Source: Allomesorhizobium camelthorni (GTDB lineage: Bacteria > Pseudomonadota > Alphaproteobacteria > Rhizobiales > Rhizobiaceae). Taken from it: a DNA stretch of 64,000 nt. Shown here one piece after another: positions 10,151 through 19,538 of the stretch; the first letter of the stretch is position 1; every line of letters starts with the position of its first letter. The stretch spans positions 18,702-82,701 of the forward strand of contig NZ_JAAKZF010000020.1 of assembly GCF_011045125.1 (NCBI RefSeq), given 5' to 3'. The position numbers and the translations under genes were made by a program. Below the pieces are notes generated by a model, which was not told the DNA's origin, did no database searches, and saw only the letters and a program-made list of their open reading frames with translations.

Positions 10151-10205
10151 GATCCTCCCCCGTTTACGGGGGAGGGGGACCGCCGAAGGCGGTGGAGGGG
10201 GCGAG
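10151..10205. repeat. Double-hairpin intergenic palindrome of rhizobial type
   Basis: Directly after cckA there are two adjacent hairpins. One is CCTCCCCCG (10154-10162) with CGGGGGAGG (10167-10175); the other is ACCGCC (10179-10184) with GGCGGT (10188-10193). Such GC-rich double palindromes are common dispersed elements in Mesorhizobium and related genomes; that is recalled knowledge and could not be checked. It may also act as the cckA terminator or protect the mRNA 3' end. Confidence 0.6.
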
Positions 10206-10210
10206 CCTCG

Positions 10211-10811
10211 CGCCGGTCGCATGTCCATGTGGATAGAATCCGCCTCCATTTCGGCTCGTTCGCAAAAAGAACTGTTGCGGATCAATGGCATAACAGCCGG
10301 CGAGAAGAATCTTCGCACCGGATTTGTTCACACATCCCGCCCGTCGAGCATAATCGCCTCACCGTTCTGGCGGGACCTGGTGCGCACCGGGCATCAGGCA
10401 GAACGGCGGTGACCTCCCGGCGTGGGCTCGGTATCCACGTCTCCGAGGGCGTCCGACGGGCCGGCGTTCCCGCGGCAGGCGCAAATGCCTGGACGGCGGG
10501 TTTGCGGAGTATCCGTGCGTGCGACCATGAAACGTCCGTGTGCAATCCGCGGGGCAGCATGGAGACGGCGTGTGATCGGCCGACGGGGCGACAGACACCG
10601 GACGGGCGGGCATGGGAGTGCCTGTTCTTTATACGAATTCGTGCGGCGCTTTCCTGCCCGCCCATCTTCCCGACTACTCAATAGCCAGACGCGAAAGCGG
10701 GCGTGGCAAAGGAGAGGCGCGTGCTGGGGACAAACCCAGCGCAGACGTCCATGGACATCCAAGCACCGCGGCCCCATCTTGGACGGCAACGGAGCACTAG
10801 CGGATCGGGTC
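10211..10811. other. 600-bp stretch without a supported gene
   Basis: Several overlapping frames are open here on both strands, but all have high-G+C shadow composition (runs of R, P, S and A), no recognisable domain and no good ribosome binding site. A small hairpin, GCTGGG-GACAAA-CCCAGC, lies near 10721-10740. I see no RNA gene. The stretch leads into the ParB-like gene and may hold its promoter. Confidence 0.5.
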
Positions 10812-11060
10812 ATGCTGAGAGTCCAGAAATTCAAGATCGACGAAATCTATGTGCCGACTGCGCGACGAAAGACGCTTCACCCGGAGACGGTCCGACTTCT
10901 GGCCGAGGATATTCTGGAGAACGGCCAGAAGACGCCGATCCAGGTGCGCTTCGACGGCAAACGCCACATTCTGGTCGAGGGACTGCACCGGCTCGAAGCG
11001 AGCAAATGGCTTGGCGAAACCTTGATCGACGGCTACCTGGTCCAGGCCAAGCGGCACTAG
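10812..11060 (+). CDS. Small ParB/Srx-fold (ParBc) domain protein
   Basis: An 82-residue protein that is essentially one ParB N-terminal domain. A segment reading LHPETVRLLAEDILENGQKTP is followed by IQVRFDGKRHILVEGLHRLEAS, the second motif being the family's VxGxHR nucleotide-binding loop. ParBc domains bind CTP or act as nuclease-like or adaptor modules; with no HTH or C-terminal dimer domain this is not a chromosome-segregation ParB. The frame extends upstream to 10422, but that part reads as non-coding, so the ATG at 10812 is preferred despite a weak GGATCGGG ribosome site. Such proteins often accompany small regulatory or mobile modules; none is seen here. Confidence 0.75.
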   Translation: MLRVQKFKIDEIYVPTARRKTLHPETVRLLAEDILENGQKTPIQVRFDGKRHILVEGLHRLEASKWLGETLIDGYLVQAKRH

Positions 11061-11258
11061 AGCGCCGCCTCCCGGTTGCACACATTGCCCGTATTGCGTG
11101 CTATCCTGCCTCGGCCTAGAGTGAGTCGGGTTCCTGGGCGTAAATCACAGCTTCTGCGGAGTTATTTCAGTCGGCATGGCAAGGCCGGCGCAAGCAACGA
11201 CAATCATCTTGTGGGCGAGTTTGTTCGTTGAGTTTGACATTCGGGCGAGGGGAAACCG

Positions 11259-11435
11259 ATGTTGCATGCCATTGACGACTGTGCCAAGCGGCGGCTGACC
11301 GAGCGCGTCGATATTCTGACCGCGATCAACATACTGAAATCGCGCGGCTATGACGAAGAGCAGCTCGTGTCGGAGATCACAAAGATTTTCTACGTAGATC
11401 TCGATGAATACAACGAGATCATACGCCATTCCTAA
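11259..11435 (+). CDS. Small conserved-looking protein, 58 residues
   Basis: A short gene starting ATG at 11259 with GAGGGG seven bases upstream and ending at TAA 11433-11435. The product begins MLHAIDDCAKRRLTERVD, continues with an amphipathic helical region (LTAINILKSRGYDEEQL) and ends in IFYVDLDEYNEIIRHS. Codon use is biased to G/C at third positions, as in neighbouring genes. The good ribosome site and protein-like composition (mixed charge, no shadow-frame R/P/S runs) argue it is real. I do not recognise the family; it resembles small helical rhizobial proteins of unknown function. Confidence 0.7.
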   Translation: MLHAIDDCAKRRLTERVDILTAINILKSRGYDEEQLVSEITKIFYVDLDEYNEIIRHS

Positions 11436-11527
11436 GCAGTCCGGGCGAACGCCGCGCCCGAACGGTCAATATTATCCGCGACCCGCCCCTATGGCGGGCC
11501 GTATGCTGGCAACGTCCCCTGTCGGCG

Positions 11528-11962
11528 CTAGCCGATGATCAGGTCGCGCAGCCTTGCGAATATCCCGGTCCGCGGGTTTATGGCGGCCCGGACGTGCCTG
11601 GCGGCGGTCGCCGAGGTGACGGTTTCCCCGAAATGGCAATAGCAGACGATTCCGTGCAACTGCCAATCCGACAGTTCGAAGAACCGTTTGGCTTCGCCAT
11701 AGCTGTCGTCCTCCAAGCCTTCGGCGCGAAGGACTGGATCGTCGAACGCCACCGACAACGGCGAGCCGGAACCGCGCATCGTCGCGCGGGCCCCGCCGGC
11801 TTGGTATTCCGTGCCGTGGAGTGTCGCGAGCCGCCGCTCGGGCCTCTGTTCGAGAAGTCCCGCCCAGCGTTCGAGACGCTCCCTCCGCGTCATCATGGGG
11901 CGAGCGAGGTCCGGGTGGACCTCGGCGACGGCTTTGAGGTGTTCTAAAGTCTGGTGCTGCAT
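11528..11962 (-). CDS. Hypothetical protein
   Basis: A 144-residue soluble protein starting at ATG 11960-11962 with AGGAG upstream; the frame opens earlier (12031) but without a ribosome site. The N-terminal half is charged and helical (HLKAVAEVHPDLARPMMTRRERLERW, in two parts), and the middle has a short C-x-C-containing stretch, HGIVCYCHFGETV. No signal peptide or membrane segment is seen. I do not recognise the family and assign no function. Confidence 0.7.
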   Translation of the reverse strand: MQHQTLEHLKAVAEVHPDLARPMMTRRERLERWAGLLEQRPERRLATLHGTEYQAGGARATMRGSGSPLSVAFDDPVLRAEGLEDDSYGEAKRFFELSDWQLHGIVCYCHFGETVTSATAARHVRAAINPRTGIFARLRDLIIG

Positions 11963-12089
11963 GACGGGCTCCTTGTCCAGGTGCGGCCCCCTCCTGCGCC
12001 AAACCGCAGCTTGACTCCACTCCGGCTTCAAGTCCAGTCACGATCTACGAATTTGTAAAGCTTCACCGAATCGTGGCGAGGACACGCCC

Positions 12090-13622
<1,533 letters not shown>

Positions 13623-13710
13623 GGAAGATCCCCCTCGGCAGGTACTTTGCCAAGGGTGTTACCACGCCGGAGAAGGAGTGCAAATCAGGCCGGAACCAGG
13701 GCGAACGCCC

Positions 13711-14151
13711 CTACCAGGTTCCCGTATTGCTCATCGAAGCCCATGGCTCGGCCTTTTCCAGCGCGGGGCCTTTTTGCAGGAGCTCGATGGAAACGCCGTC
13801 GGGCGATTTGATGAAGGCCATGTTGCCGTCGCGCGGCGGGCGGTTGATCGTCACGCCCATATCCATCAGGCGCTGGCACGTCTCGTAGATATTGTCGACC
13901 TCGTAGGCGAGATGGCCGAAATTGCGCCCGCCCTTGTACTCCTCGGGATCCCAATTGTAGGTCAGTTCGATCAGCGGCGCCTTTACCGTGATGCCGGCCT
14001 GCTTGTCATCGGGCGCGGCCAGGAAGATCAGCGTGAAGCGGCCTTCCTTGTTTTCGTGGCGGCGCACTTCGACCAGGCCGAGCTTGTTGCAGTAGAAGTC
14101 GAGCGACGCGTCGATATCGGTGACGCGGACCATCGTGTGGAGATAGCGCAT
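13711..14151 (-). CDS. gloA: Lactoylglutathione lyase (glyoxalase I)
   Basis: A 146-residue VOC-fold enzyme with all four expected metal ligands: His5 ([10 protein letters not shown]), Glu62 (LIELTYNW), His80 (FGHLAYEV) and Glu123 ([10 protein letters not shown]). It isomerises the hemithioacetal of methylglyoxal and glutathione to S-lactoylglutathione; the motif pattern fits the Ni/Co-type bacterial enzyme. The ATG at 14149-14151 gives the family's usual N-terminus; an upstream extension to 14340 lacks family features. It lies 89 bp upstream of pccB on the same strand. Confidence 0.93.
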   Translation of the reverse strand: MRYLHTMVRVTDIDASLDFYCNKLGLVEVRRHENKEGRFTLIFLAAPDDKQAGITVKAPLIELTYNWDPEEYKGGRNFGHLAYEVDNIYETCQRLMDMGVTINRPPRDGNMAFIKSPDGVSIELLQKGPALEKAEPWASMSNTGTW

Positions 14152-14377
14152 GTGTTTGCTCCGGCTGCAGCCTTGATTTGCGCCGAAACATAGGGCGGCG
14201 CACCGGGACGCGGCAACCCGGAAATGACCCGCTGCAACCAGACAATGAGCGGCGGGCGCCATTCTCCGGGTGAAACAGGTGAAAAAAGGCACGTCAGGTC
14301 TTGCGCAGCCCGGAAGACGCAGTGCTATTCTCGGTAGCAAGAATCAGTGGCTGCGTTTCTGGAAAGGGTGCGTTCGG

Positions 14378-14971
14378 ATGGGGGACAGGGCCTCTTTCAT
14401 GGGGCGAGACTTGGAAGCGGATGACGCCTTGGACCGTGACGAGGGCGGCGACGCGGCTGGTCTGGTCGAGATTTCAGGGGCGATCAAGTGGTTTGACGTA
14501 GCCAAGGGCTACGGCTTCATCCTGCCCGACGACGGCGTTTCCGGCGACGTTCTCCTTCACGTGACCTGCCTGCGACGCGACGGCTTCCACACCGCGCTTG
14601 AAGGGGCGCGCGTGGTCTGTCTCGTCAAGCGCGGCGAGCGCGGCATGCAGGCTTTCCGCGTCATCTCCATGGACAGTTCGACCGCCGTGCATCCCGCCGA
14701 GCAGGAGCAGCGCACCCATGTGGCCGTGACCGCCGAGAGCGGGCTGGAGCGGGCGCTGGTCAAATGGTTCAACCGCACCAAGGGCTTCGGCTTCCTCACG
14801 CGCGGCGAGGGCACCGAAGACATCTTCGTCCACATGGAAACGCTGCGCCGCTACGGCCTGACGGAACTCCGTCCGGGGCAGGTGGTGCTCGTTCGCTTCG
14901 GACGCGGCGAAAAGGGCCTTATGGCTGCCGAAATTCACCCCGATATCGGGACCTTGCCGGTCTCGCATTGA
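14378..14971 (+). CDS. Cold-shock protein with two tandem CSD domains
   Basis: A 197-residue protein with two cold-shock domains. CSD1 is at ~32-100 with RNP1-like motif KGYGFI at 43-48, and CSD2 at ~124-190 with KGFGFL at 135-140 and an RNP2-like DIFVHMETL. The domains are joined by a polar linker, and an acidic N-terminal tail of ~30 residues precedes CSD1. Double-CSD proteins of about this length are typical of Rhizobiales; they bind single-stranded nucleic acid and act as RNA chaperones or antiterminators. CSD1 deviates from consensus (LLHVTCL in place of FVHxSxL), so its RNA binding may be weaker. The DUF192 gene follows after 20 bp, probably co-transcribed. Confidence 0.92.
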   Translation: MGDRASFMGRDLEADDALDRDEGGDAAGLVEISGAIKWFDVAKGYGFILPDDGVSGDVLLHVTCLRRDGFHTALEGARVVCLVKRGERGMQAFRVISMDSSTAVHPAEQEQRTHVAVTAESGLERALVKWFNRTKGFGFLTRGEGTEDIFVHMETLRRYGLTELRPGQVVLVRFGRGEKGLMAAEIHPDIGTLPVSH

Positions 14972-14991
14972 GACCGGACAGGATTTTTTCG

Positions 14992-15495
14992 ATGGCGCCT
15001 TCCCGCATTGCGGCATGGATGGGCGGTTTTGCCGCCGCGCTTGTCATTTGCCTTTCGCTGCAGCCGCCCACCGCCGCGCAAGGGCAGGCGATGGAGTTGC
15101 CGGTTCACCCGGAACCGCTGATCGCCGAGACCGACGAAGGCGAGCGCTCCTTCAACATCGAGATCGCGGACGATCCGGGCGAACGCTCGCGCGGCCTTAT
15201 GTTCCGGCAGGAAATGGATAATGACCATGGCATGCTGTTCGTGTTCGAAGAGAGCCAGCCGGTCGGCTTCTGGATGAAGAACACGCCTCTGCCGCTCGAT
15301 CTGGTGTTTATCGGGCAGGATGGCAAAGTGCGTGCGATCGAGAAGGGCGAACCGTTTTCGGAAGCTCCAATCGCGCCGGGCGAGCCGGTCCAGTTCGTGC
15401 TCGAGCTCAATGCCGGAACGGTAGCCGAGGCGGGCATCGAGAATGGCGACTTGATCCGCCATCCTGCTATCAGCCAGGCCGCCGGCGCCAACTGA
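14992..15495 (+). CDS. Secreted DUF192 family protein
   Basis: A 167-residue protein. A signal peptide spans residues 1-32 (WMGGFAAALVICLSL, ending TAAQGQA). The DUF192 core follows: FNIEIADDPGERSRGLMFR, the HGMLFVFEE turn and GFWMKNTPLPLDLVFI, which are family hallmarks. DUF192 proteins are small periplasmic or extracytoplasmic domains of unknown biochemistry. The gene follows the cold-shock gene by 20 bp and may be read through with it. AGGA lies upstream of the ATG. Confidence 0.9.
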   Translation: MAPSRIAAWMGGFAAALVICLSLQPPTAAQGQAMELPVHPEPLIAETDEGERSFNIEIADDPGERSRGLMFRQEMDNDHGMLFVFEESQPVGFWMKNTPLPLDLVFIGQDGKVRAIEKGEPFSEAPIAPGEPVQFVLELNAGTVAEAGIENGDLIRHPAISQAAGAN

Positions 15496-15531
15496 CCAAT
15501 GGTCTCAATTCTGAAAGGGATCGCGGGCGCA

Positions 15532-16299
15532 ATGCAGTCCTTCTCTCATGACAGTTTCGACCTTGCCTTCATCGACAGATCGCCCGAACATGGCGGCGGC
15601 GATCCCGTTTTGCTGATCCACGGCTTTGCCTCCAGCGCGCAGGTGAACTGGATCTCGCCGGGCTGGATGAAGACGCTGGGCGACGCGGGGTATCGTGCGA
15701 TCGCGTTCGACAACCGCGGCCACGGCGCTTCGTCGAAGAGCTACGAACCCGCCGATTATACGCCGCAGAAGATGGCCGGCGACGCGGCGGCGCTGCTTGG
15801 CCACCTCGGCATTTCCCGCGCCCATGTGATGGGCTATTCGATGGGCGCGCGCATTGCCGCTTTCCTGGCGCTCGCCGAACCCGCGATGGTGGCGACATTG
15901 GTGTTCGGCGGATTGGGAATAGGCATGGTGGAAGGCGTGGGCGATTGGGATCCGATCGCCGACGCGCTCCTGGCGCCCGATCCATCAAAAATCGAGAACC
16001 CGCGCGGGCAGACTTTCCGCGCCTTCGCCGATCAGACCAGGAGCGACCGGCGCGCGCTCGCCGCCTGCATTTCGACGTCGCGAACCCTGCTTTCCGAGGA
16101 AGAGGTCAGCCGTATCGCCGTTCCGACCCTGATCGCGGTGGGAACCACCGACGACATAGGCGGCTCCGCCTCGGAGCTCGCCGGGCTGATGCCGAACGCC
16201 CAGAGTTTCGACATAGAAGGCCGCGACCATATGCTTTCGGTCGGCGACCGCACTTTCAAGAAACGGGTGCTGGAGTTCCTCGCAGCCAACCCGCTTTAG
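15532..16299 (+). CDS. Alpha/beta hydrolase
   Basis: An alpha/beta-hydrolase-fold protein of about 255 residues. It has the oxyanion HGFASSAQVNW segment, the FDNRGHGAS loop, the nucleophile elbow GYSMG, a late Asp in GTTDDIGG and the triad His in GRDHML, so all catalytic elements are present. The substrate is not predictable; it could be an esterase, haloperoxidase-like or C-C hydrolase. The ATG at 15532 follows AAGGGA; an ATG at 15499 would add 11 residues but has no ribosome site. It lies 36 bp after the DUF192 gene, likely the last gene of a cold-shock/DUF192/hydrolase unit, with a hairpin terminator after it. Confidence 0.88.
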   Translation: MQSFSHDSFDLAFIDRSPEHGGGDPVLLIHGFASSAQVNWISPGWMKTLGDAGYRAIAFDNRGHGASSKSYEPADYTPQKMAGDAAALLGHLGISRAHVMGYSMGARIAAFLALAEPAMVATLVFGGLGIGMVEGVGDWDPIADALLAPDPSKIENPRGQTFRAFADQTRSDRRALAACISTSRTLLSEEEVSRIAVPTLIAVGTTDDIGGSASELAGLMPNAQSFDIEGRDHMLSVGDRTFKKRVLEFLAANPL

Positions 16300-16325
16300 C
16301 GAGGGAGAGGATGTCTCCCCATGGG

Positions 16326-16355
16326 TGCGCCGGTCGGATACGTCCGGCCGGCGCA
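16326..16355 (+). terminator. Hairpin after the hydrolase gene
   Basis: A 13-bp stem with one G-T wobble, TGCGCCGGTCGGA (16326-16338) with TCCGGCCGGCGCA (16343-16355), closes a TACG loop and is followed by CGGGGTTTG. The tetraloop and high stability suggest a terminator, although the T-tract is short. Confidence 0.6.
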
Positions 16356-16370
16356 CGGGGTTTGAAGCCT

Positions 16371-16413
16371 CAGTAAGAGCCCATTCCAATCGAAACGGAA
16401 TGGGCTCTTACTG
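16371..16413. terminator. Long perfect hairpin between convergent genes
   Basis: Two perfect 17-base arms, CAGTAAGAGCCCATTCC (16371-16387) and its complement at 16397-16413, enclose a 9-base loop and are followed by TTTGTTT. The hairpin sits between the plus-strand hydrolase and the minus-strand SPW gene, so it could stop transcription from both sides. The stem is longer than a usual terminator and may be part of a dispersed repeat together with the adjacent element. Confidence 0.6.
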
Positions 16414-16423
16414 TTTGTTTAGC

Positions 16424-16488
16424 CGCATGATCTTGTCCGAAAAGTCTGCAACTTTTGCTGACGCTGACCTTCGGTTCGGGACCATGCG
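16424..16488. repeat. Rhizobial palindromic repeat (GCATGATC...GACCATGC type)
   Basis: Imperfect inverted repeat with ends GCATGATCTTGTCCGAA (from 16425) and TTCGGGACCATGC (to 16487), enclosing AAGTCTGCAACTTTT. It resembles the short palindrome with GCATGATC...CCGAAAA ends found in many copies between genes of Mesorhizobium and relatives; that is from memory and not checked here. It abuts the stop of the SPW gene. Confidence 0.6.
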
Positions 16489-16860
16489 CTAGGCTTCGAG
16501 GTCGCGGTTCCGGTCCTGCCAGATTTCCAGAAGCGCAAGCACTGCCACGGCCGCGCCGAGCGCGATGTGCCAGTTGCGCAATGTTCCGGCATAATCCAGC
16601 ACGAACGGCGACGACATCATCCAGACACCGCCAAGCAGCAGCAGGAATTCTTCCCACCGCCGCAGGAATATCTGTTCCAGACCGCCCAGGATCACGATAG
16701 CGGCGCCTACGATTGCCGTGACCGCGACCATGGTGGTGTTGCCGGTCGTTTCGCCGAACATCGGCGACACGAGGATCGCGGCGCCGAGGATCATCGTGGC
16801 GATGTCCTCCCAGCGCCGATGCTCGATCAGCCCCCAGCCTGTTCTGTTGAGTGTTGCCAT
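16489..16860 (-). CDS. SPW repeat membrane protein
   Basis: A 123-residue protein with four hydrophobic segments in two similar halves. The first half (RRWEDIATMILGAAILVSPMFG) and the second (RRWEEFLLLLGGVWMMSSPFV) both carry the RRWE start and the SP turn of the SPW repeat family. Members are small integral membrane proteins of unknown function, often induced by stress. It lies alone, convergent with the upstream hydrolase. Confidence 0.85.
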   Translation of the reverse strand: MATLNRTGWGLIEHRRWEDIATMILGAAILVSPMFGETTGNTTMVAVTAIVGAAIVILGGLEQIFLRRWEEFLLLLGGVWMMSSPFVLDYAGTLRNWHIALGAAVAVLALLEIWQDRNRDLEA

Positions 16861-17195
16861 GACGATACTCCTCTCAGGCTACTTTGAGCGTAGCTCAAAC
16901 GCCCGTGAGGACTTTGGCGTCGTTTGTCGAACTCCTCGGCCGGGCGTCCGCACGGTCATTATCGCAAAAAACATCAACGAGATCAACGATATCTCCGGCA
17001 GCCTGGCAAGCCGGGCCCTGATGGACGCTGCTGCCGGCAGCCTGCCGATCAAGGGATCGTTTTCCACGATCGCTTGATTCCGGCTGAACCAAAACCATTT
17101 GAACAAGCACTAAGGAAAATTGAGTTCATTCCTGTCAGGCTCTGGAGTATATGTCCGCCTGACGTGAACGAGACGACCGGCAACGGAGACCGTCG
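16861..17195. other. Divergent intergenic region between SPW gene and cysE
   Basis: 335 bp between two divergent genes. A 75-codon minus-strand frame (16879-17106) begins MFKWFWFSRNQAIVEN and has a short hydrophobic stretch, but no ribosome site or recognisable family, so I do not call it a gene. The region presumably holds the promoters of both neighbours. Confidence 0.45.
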
Positions 17196-18041
17196 ATGAC
17201 GACCAACAATGCAGCGCGCCCCAGCTTAAAGCCGGTCGATCCGATCTGGAGTTCCGTTCGTGACGAAGCCGCCGAGGCGATATCTCGCGATCCGCTGCTG
17301 TCGGCGTTCCTCTATGCGACGATCCTCAACCAGGAGAGCCTCGAGGACGCCGTCATCCATCGCTTGGCTGAGCGCCTCGACCACAGGGATGTCGGCGCCG
17401 ATCTGATCCGGCAGACCTTCAAGACCATGGTGCGTGAGAACCCCGATTGGTCGACCACCGTCCGCGTCGACATTCAGGCCTATTACGACCGCGATCCCGC
17501 TTGCGACCGGTTCTTCATGCCGGTGCTTCATTTCAAGGGTTTCCACGCGATCCAGACGCACCGCCTGGCGCATTGGCTCTGGAACCAGGGGCGCAAGGAT
17601 TTCGCGCTCTACCTGCAAAGCCGTTCCTCTTCGGTTTTCCAGACCGACATCCACCCCGCCTCGAAGATGGGAATGGGTGTCTTCATCGACCATGCGACGG
17701 GGCTGGTGGTCGGCGAAACGGCGGTTATCGAGGACGACGTCTCGATCCTTCACGGCGTCACGCTCGGCGGCACCGGCAAGGCCGGCGGCGATCGTCATCC
17801 GAAGATCCGTTATGGCGTGCTGATCGGCGCCGGCGCCAAGATCCTCGGCAATATCGAGGTCGGCCACTGCTCCAAGATCGCGGCGGGTTCGGTCGTGCTG
17901 GCGCCAGTTCCGCACAACAAGACGGTCGCGGGCGTGCCGGCCCGTGTCGTCGGCGAGACCGGCTGCGATCAACCCTCCCGCCAGATGGATCAGTTCCTGC
18001 CGTCGCAGGCCACGGACAGCACCGTCAGCTTCGACATCTAA
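17196..18041 (+). CDS. cysE: Serine O-acetyltransferase
   Basis: A 281-residue enzyme. An alpha-helical N-terminal domain (~20-150) carries DPIWSSVRDEAAEAISRDP and the RDPACDRFF, FHAIQTHRLAHWLW segments. A left-handed beta-helix of hexapeptide repeats follows (DIHPASKMGMGVFIDHATG, VIEDDVSILHGVTLGG, IRYGVLIGAGAKILGN), closing with VAGVPARVVG. CysE acetylates L-serine with acetyl-CoA, the first step of cysteine synthesis, normally feedback-inhibited by cysteine and complexed with CysK. GGAG lies upstream of the ATG. CysK is not nearby. Confidence 0.95.
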   Translation: MTTNNAARPSLKPVDPIWSSVRDEAAEAISRDPLLSAFLYATILNQESLEDAVIHRLAERLDHRDVGADLIRQTFKTMVRENPDWSTTVRVDIQAYYDRDPACDRFFMPVLHFKGFHAIQTHRLAHWLWNQGRKDFALYLQSRSSSVFQTDIHPASKMGMGVFIDHATGLVVGETAVIEDDVSILHGVTLGGTGKAGGDRHPKIRYGVLIGAGAKILGNIEVGHCSKIAAGSVVLAPVPHNKTVAGVPARVVGETGCDQPSRQMDQFLPSQATDSTVSFDI

Positions 18042-18051
18042 TCCTTTTGCA

Positions 18052-18092
18052 ACTGAGGCGCCCGCGGTCGCAGAAAATGCGAGCGCCTCAGT
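18052..18092. terminator. Hairpin between cysE and the AHSA1 gene
   Basis: Perfect 10-base arms, ACTGAGGCGC (18052-18061) and GCGCCTCAGT (18083-18092), with an inner stem TCGCA-GAAAA-TGCGA. The run of seven T begins 12 bases later inside the end of the convergent gene. Probably a transcription terminator for cysE. Confidence 0.5.
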
Positions 18093-18098
18093 GATGTG

Positions 18099-18491
18099 TC
18101 AGCTTTTTTTGGCAAGCATTGCGTTCATCGGCTCCCAGTACATTTTGGGCCAGCCGCTATCCAGCATCTCGTGTGCGTCATCGGGATAGCCGGTCTGGTC
18201 GAAAACCAGCTTTGTCGAATTGCCGTTGCCTGAAAGCTCGAATCTGACGATCGAGTAGACGCCTTCCGGCCAGCGGTATGATCGCCATGCCTGGATGACC
18301 CTTTTGCCCGGTACGAGTTCGACATTTCGGGCGCGGATATCGCCGCCGAACAGCGAGACCTCACCGCCTTCTTCCGCCGAGATCGTCGCTGCGCGTCCGC
18401 CAGTCATGGTGGTGAATTTCTCCGAATCTGTGAGCACGGCGTAAACCGATGCCGGCGACGCCTTGATGTCGACTTCCTGATGAATGGCCAA
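18099..18491 (-). CDS. AHSA1/SRPBCC domain protein (divergent member of ArsR module 1)
   Basis: About 130 residues forming one START-like SRPBCC/AHSA1 domain: DIKASPASVYAVLTDSEKF at the start, the RVIQAWRSYRWPEG strand pair in the middle, and a FDQTGYPDDAHEMLDSGWPKM terminal helix. The start is TTG (18489-18491) with GGGAGG five bases upstream; the frame continues to 18665, but that part is antisense to the ArsR gene. AHSA1-like domains bind hydrophobic ligands; outside eukaryotic Hsp90 co-chaperones the bacterial function is mostly unknown. It is transcribed away from the ArsR gene at 18557 across a shared palindrome. Confidence 0.85.
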   Translation of the reverse strand: MAIHQEVDIKASPASVYAVLTDSEKFTTMTGGRAATISAEEGGEVSLFGGDIRARNVELVPGKRVIQAWRSYRWPEGVYSIVRFELSGNGNSTKLVFDQTGYPDDAHEMLDSGWPKMYWEPMNAMLAKKS

Positions 18492-18505
18492 ATCGTCCTC
18501 CCTGG

Positions 18506-18557
18506 TTGACTGCCTCTGTTCGCACCGATATTTAACATATATGTTGAATATCGACAA
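18506..18557. promoter_or_regulatory. Divergent promoters with central palindrome (ArsR module 1)
   Basis: On the plus strand, TTGACT (18506-18511), a 17-base spacer and TATTTA (18529-18534) form a good sigma-70 promoter for the ArsR gene. On the minus strand, TTGTCG (complement of 18552-18557), a 17-base spacer and TAAATA (the same 18529-18534 bases) face the AHSA1 gene. Inside lies an exact 12-bp palindrome, AACATATATGTT (18534-18545), extended imperfectly to 18528-18551. The position fits an ArsR operator blocking both promoters. Confidence 0.65.
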
Positions 18558-18928
18558 TGGCCAACAAGGGTTCCGGCCGGAAAGCGAGCGAGATGACCGC
18601 GACAACAGCGGATACATTGGATGACCGCCTCGATCTGGTGTTTCAGGCCTTGGCCAACCGGACACGGCGCGCGTTGTTGCAGCGGCTTTCGCGAGGGGCT
18701 GCCCGCGTCACGGATCTGGCGTCGCCTTTCGATATGTCGCTCGCAGCAGTGTCGCGGCATATTTCCGTCCTCGAACAGGCCGGCCTGATCGAGCGCTCGA
18801 TCAATGGCAGGGTGCATTCCTGCGCGCTCGATGCTTCGCCGATGGCTAGCGCCGAGGAATGGCTGAGCGCCTACAATGAGTTCTGGAACGATCGGCTGGA
18901 TCGGCTTGCCGAATTCGTCGAAGAATAG
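18557..18928 (+). CDS. ArsR/SmtB-type HTH regulator (module 1)
   Basis: A 123-residue winged-helix protein: LVFQALANRTRRALLQRLSR, then the recognition region VTDLASPFDMSLAAVSRHISVLEQAGLIE and the wing. No cysteine pair of the metal-sensing ArsR type is visible, so it is a non-metal member of the kind paired with AHSA1 genes. It is followed after 21 bp by an AHSA1 gene and faces another AHSA1 gene upstream. It probably represses both through the palindrome at 18528-18551. Confidence 0.88.
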   Translation: MANKGSGRKASEMTATTADTLDDRLDLVFQALANRTRRALLQRLSRGAARVTDLASPFDMSLAAVSRHISVLEQAGLIERSINGRVHSCALDASPMASAEEWLSAYNEFWNDRLDRLAEFVEE

Positions 18929-18949
18929 CCGAAACGGGGAGGGCATCGC

Positions 18950-19375
18950 TTGACTTCGGAAATTCTGTCGATCCGCCGCATCATCAAGGCTTCGCCCGAA
19001 AAGGTGTTCGCGGCCTGGACGACGCCCGCCCTACTGGTGCGATGGTGGGGGCCGAAAAGCGTCGTCTGTCCCGAAGCGGAGGTGGATCTCAGGGTCGGCG
19101 GCGCCTACCGCATCGCCAACCGCCATCCCGACGGCGCGATCACCTGGATATCGGGTGTGTTCGAGCATGTGCTGCCGCCGAGGGAACTCGTCTACTCCTG
19201 GAACATTGGCATGCCGGGCGCTGACGGCTCGAGGGTCCGTGTGCAGTTCCTCGATCATCTTCAAGGCACGGAAGTCGTTCTCGAACACGAGCGCCTGCAG
19301 CAGTCGGTGCGGAACATGCATCTCGATGGCTGGAACGGCTGCCTGGACGGATTGCAGGAGTTTTTCGAAAACTGA
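18950..19375 (+). CDS. AHSA1/SRPBCC domain protein (ArsR module 1, downstream)
   Basis: A 141-residue single AHSA1 domain. It begins SIRRIIKASPEKVFAAWTTP, with the diagnostic LLVRWWGPKS segment, then VDLRVGGAYRI and LPPRELVYSWNI, ending WNGCLDGLQEFFEN. It is the closest in this window to the classical AHSA1 consensus. It sits in an apparent two-gene operon with the ArsR gene upstream. The ligand is unknown. Confidence 0.9.
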   Translation: MTSEILSIRRIIKASPEKVFAAWTTPALLVRWWGPKSVVCPEAEVDLRVGGAYRIANRHPDGAITWISGVFEHVLPPRELVYSWNIGMPGADGSRVRVQFLDHLQGTEVVLEHERLQQSVRNMHLDGWNGCLDGLQEFFEN

Positions 19376-19538
19376 TGCCGCCACGGAGATTGCCTGAGCC
19401 GTAGCTGGACTCACGCGCATTCAGCGCTAATTGCAATAGCGAAGCGGGCTATGTTCGGCGCTCGCCTTTACATCGCCCTCCCTGACGTGCCAGAAGCGCG
19501 TTCCAAAATCGAACGCACCCGCCACCGGGAGAACAGCC

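Noticed and set aside
10422..10811. Long N-terminal extension of the ParB-like protein
   Set aside because: The residues are rich in R, G and P like shadow frames, no domain is seen, and the family starts near the ATG at 10812.
16879..17106. 75-codon minus-strand frame starting MFKWFWFSRN
   Set aside because: No ribosome site or family. Might be a small membrane peptide but the support is too weak.
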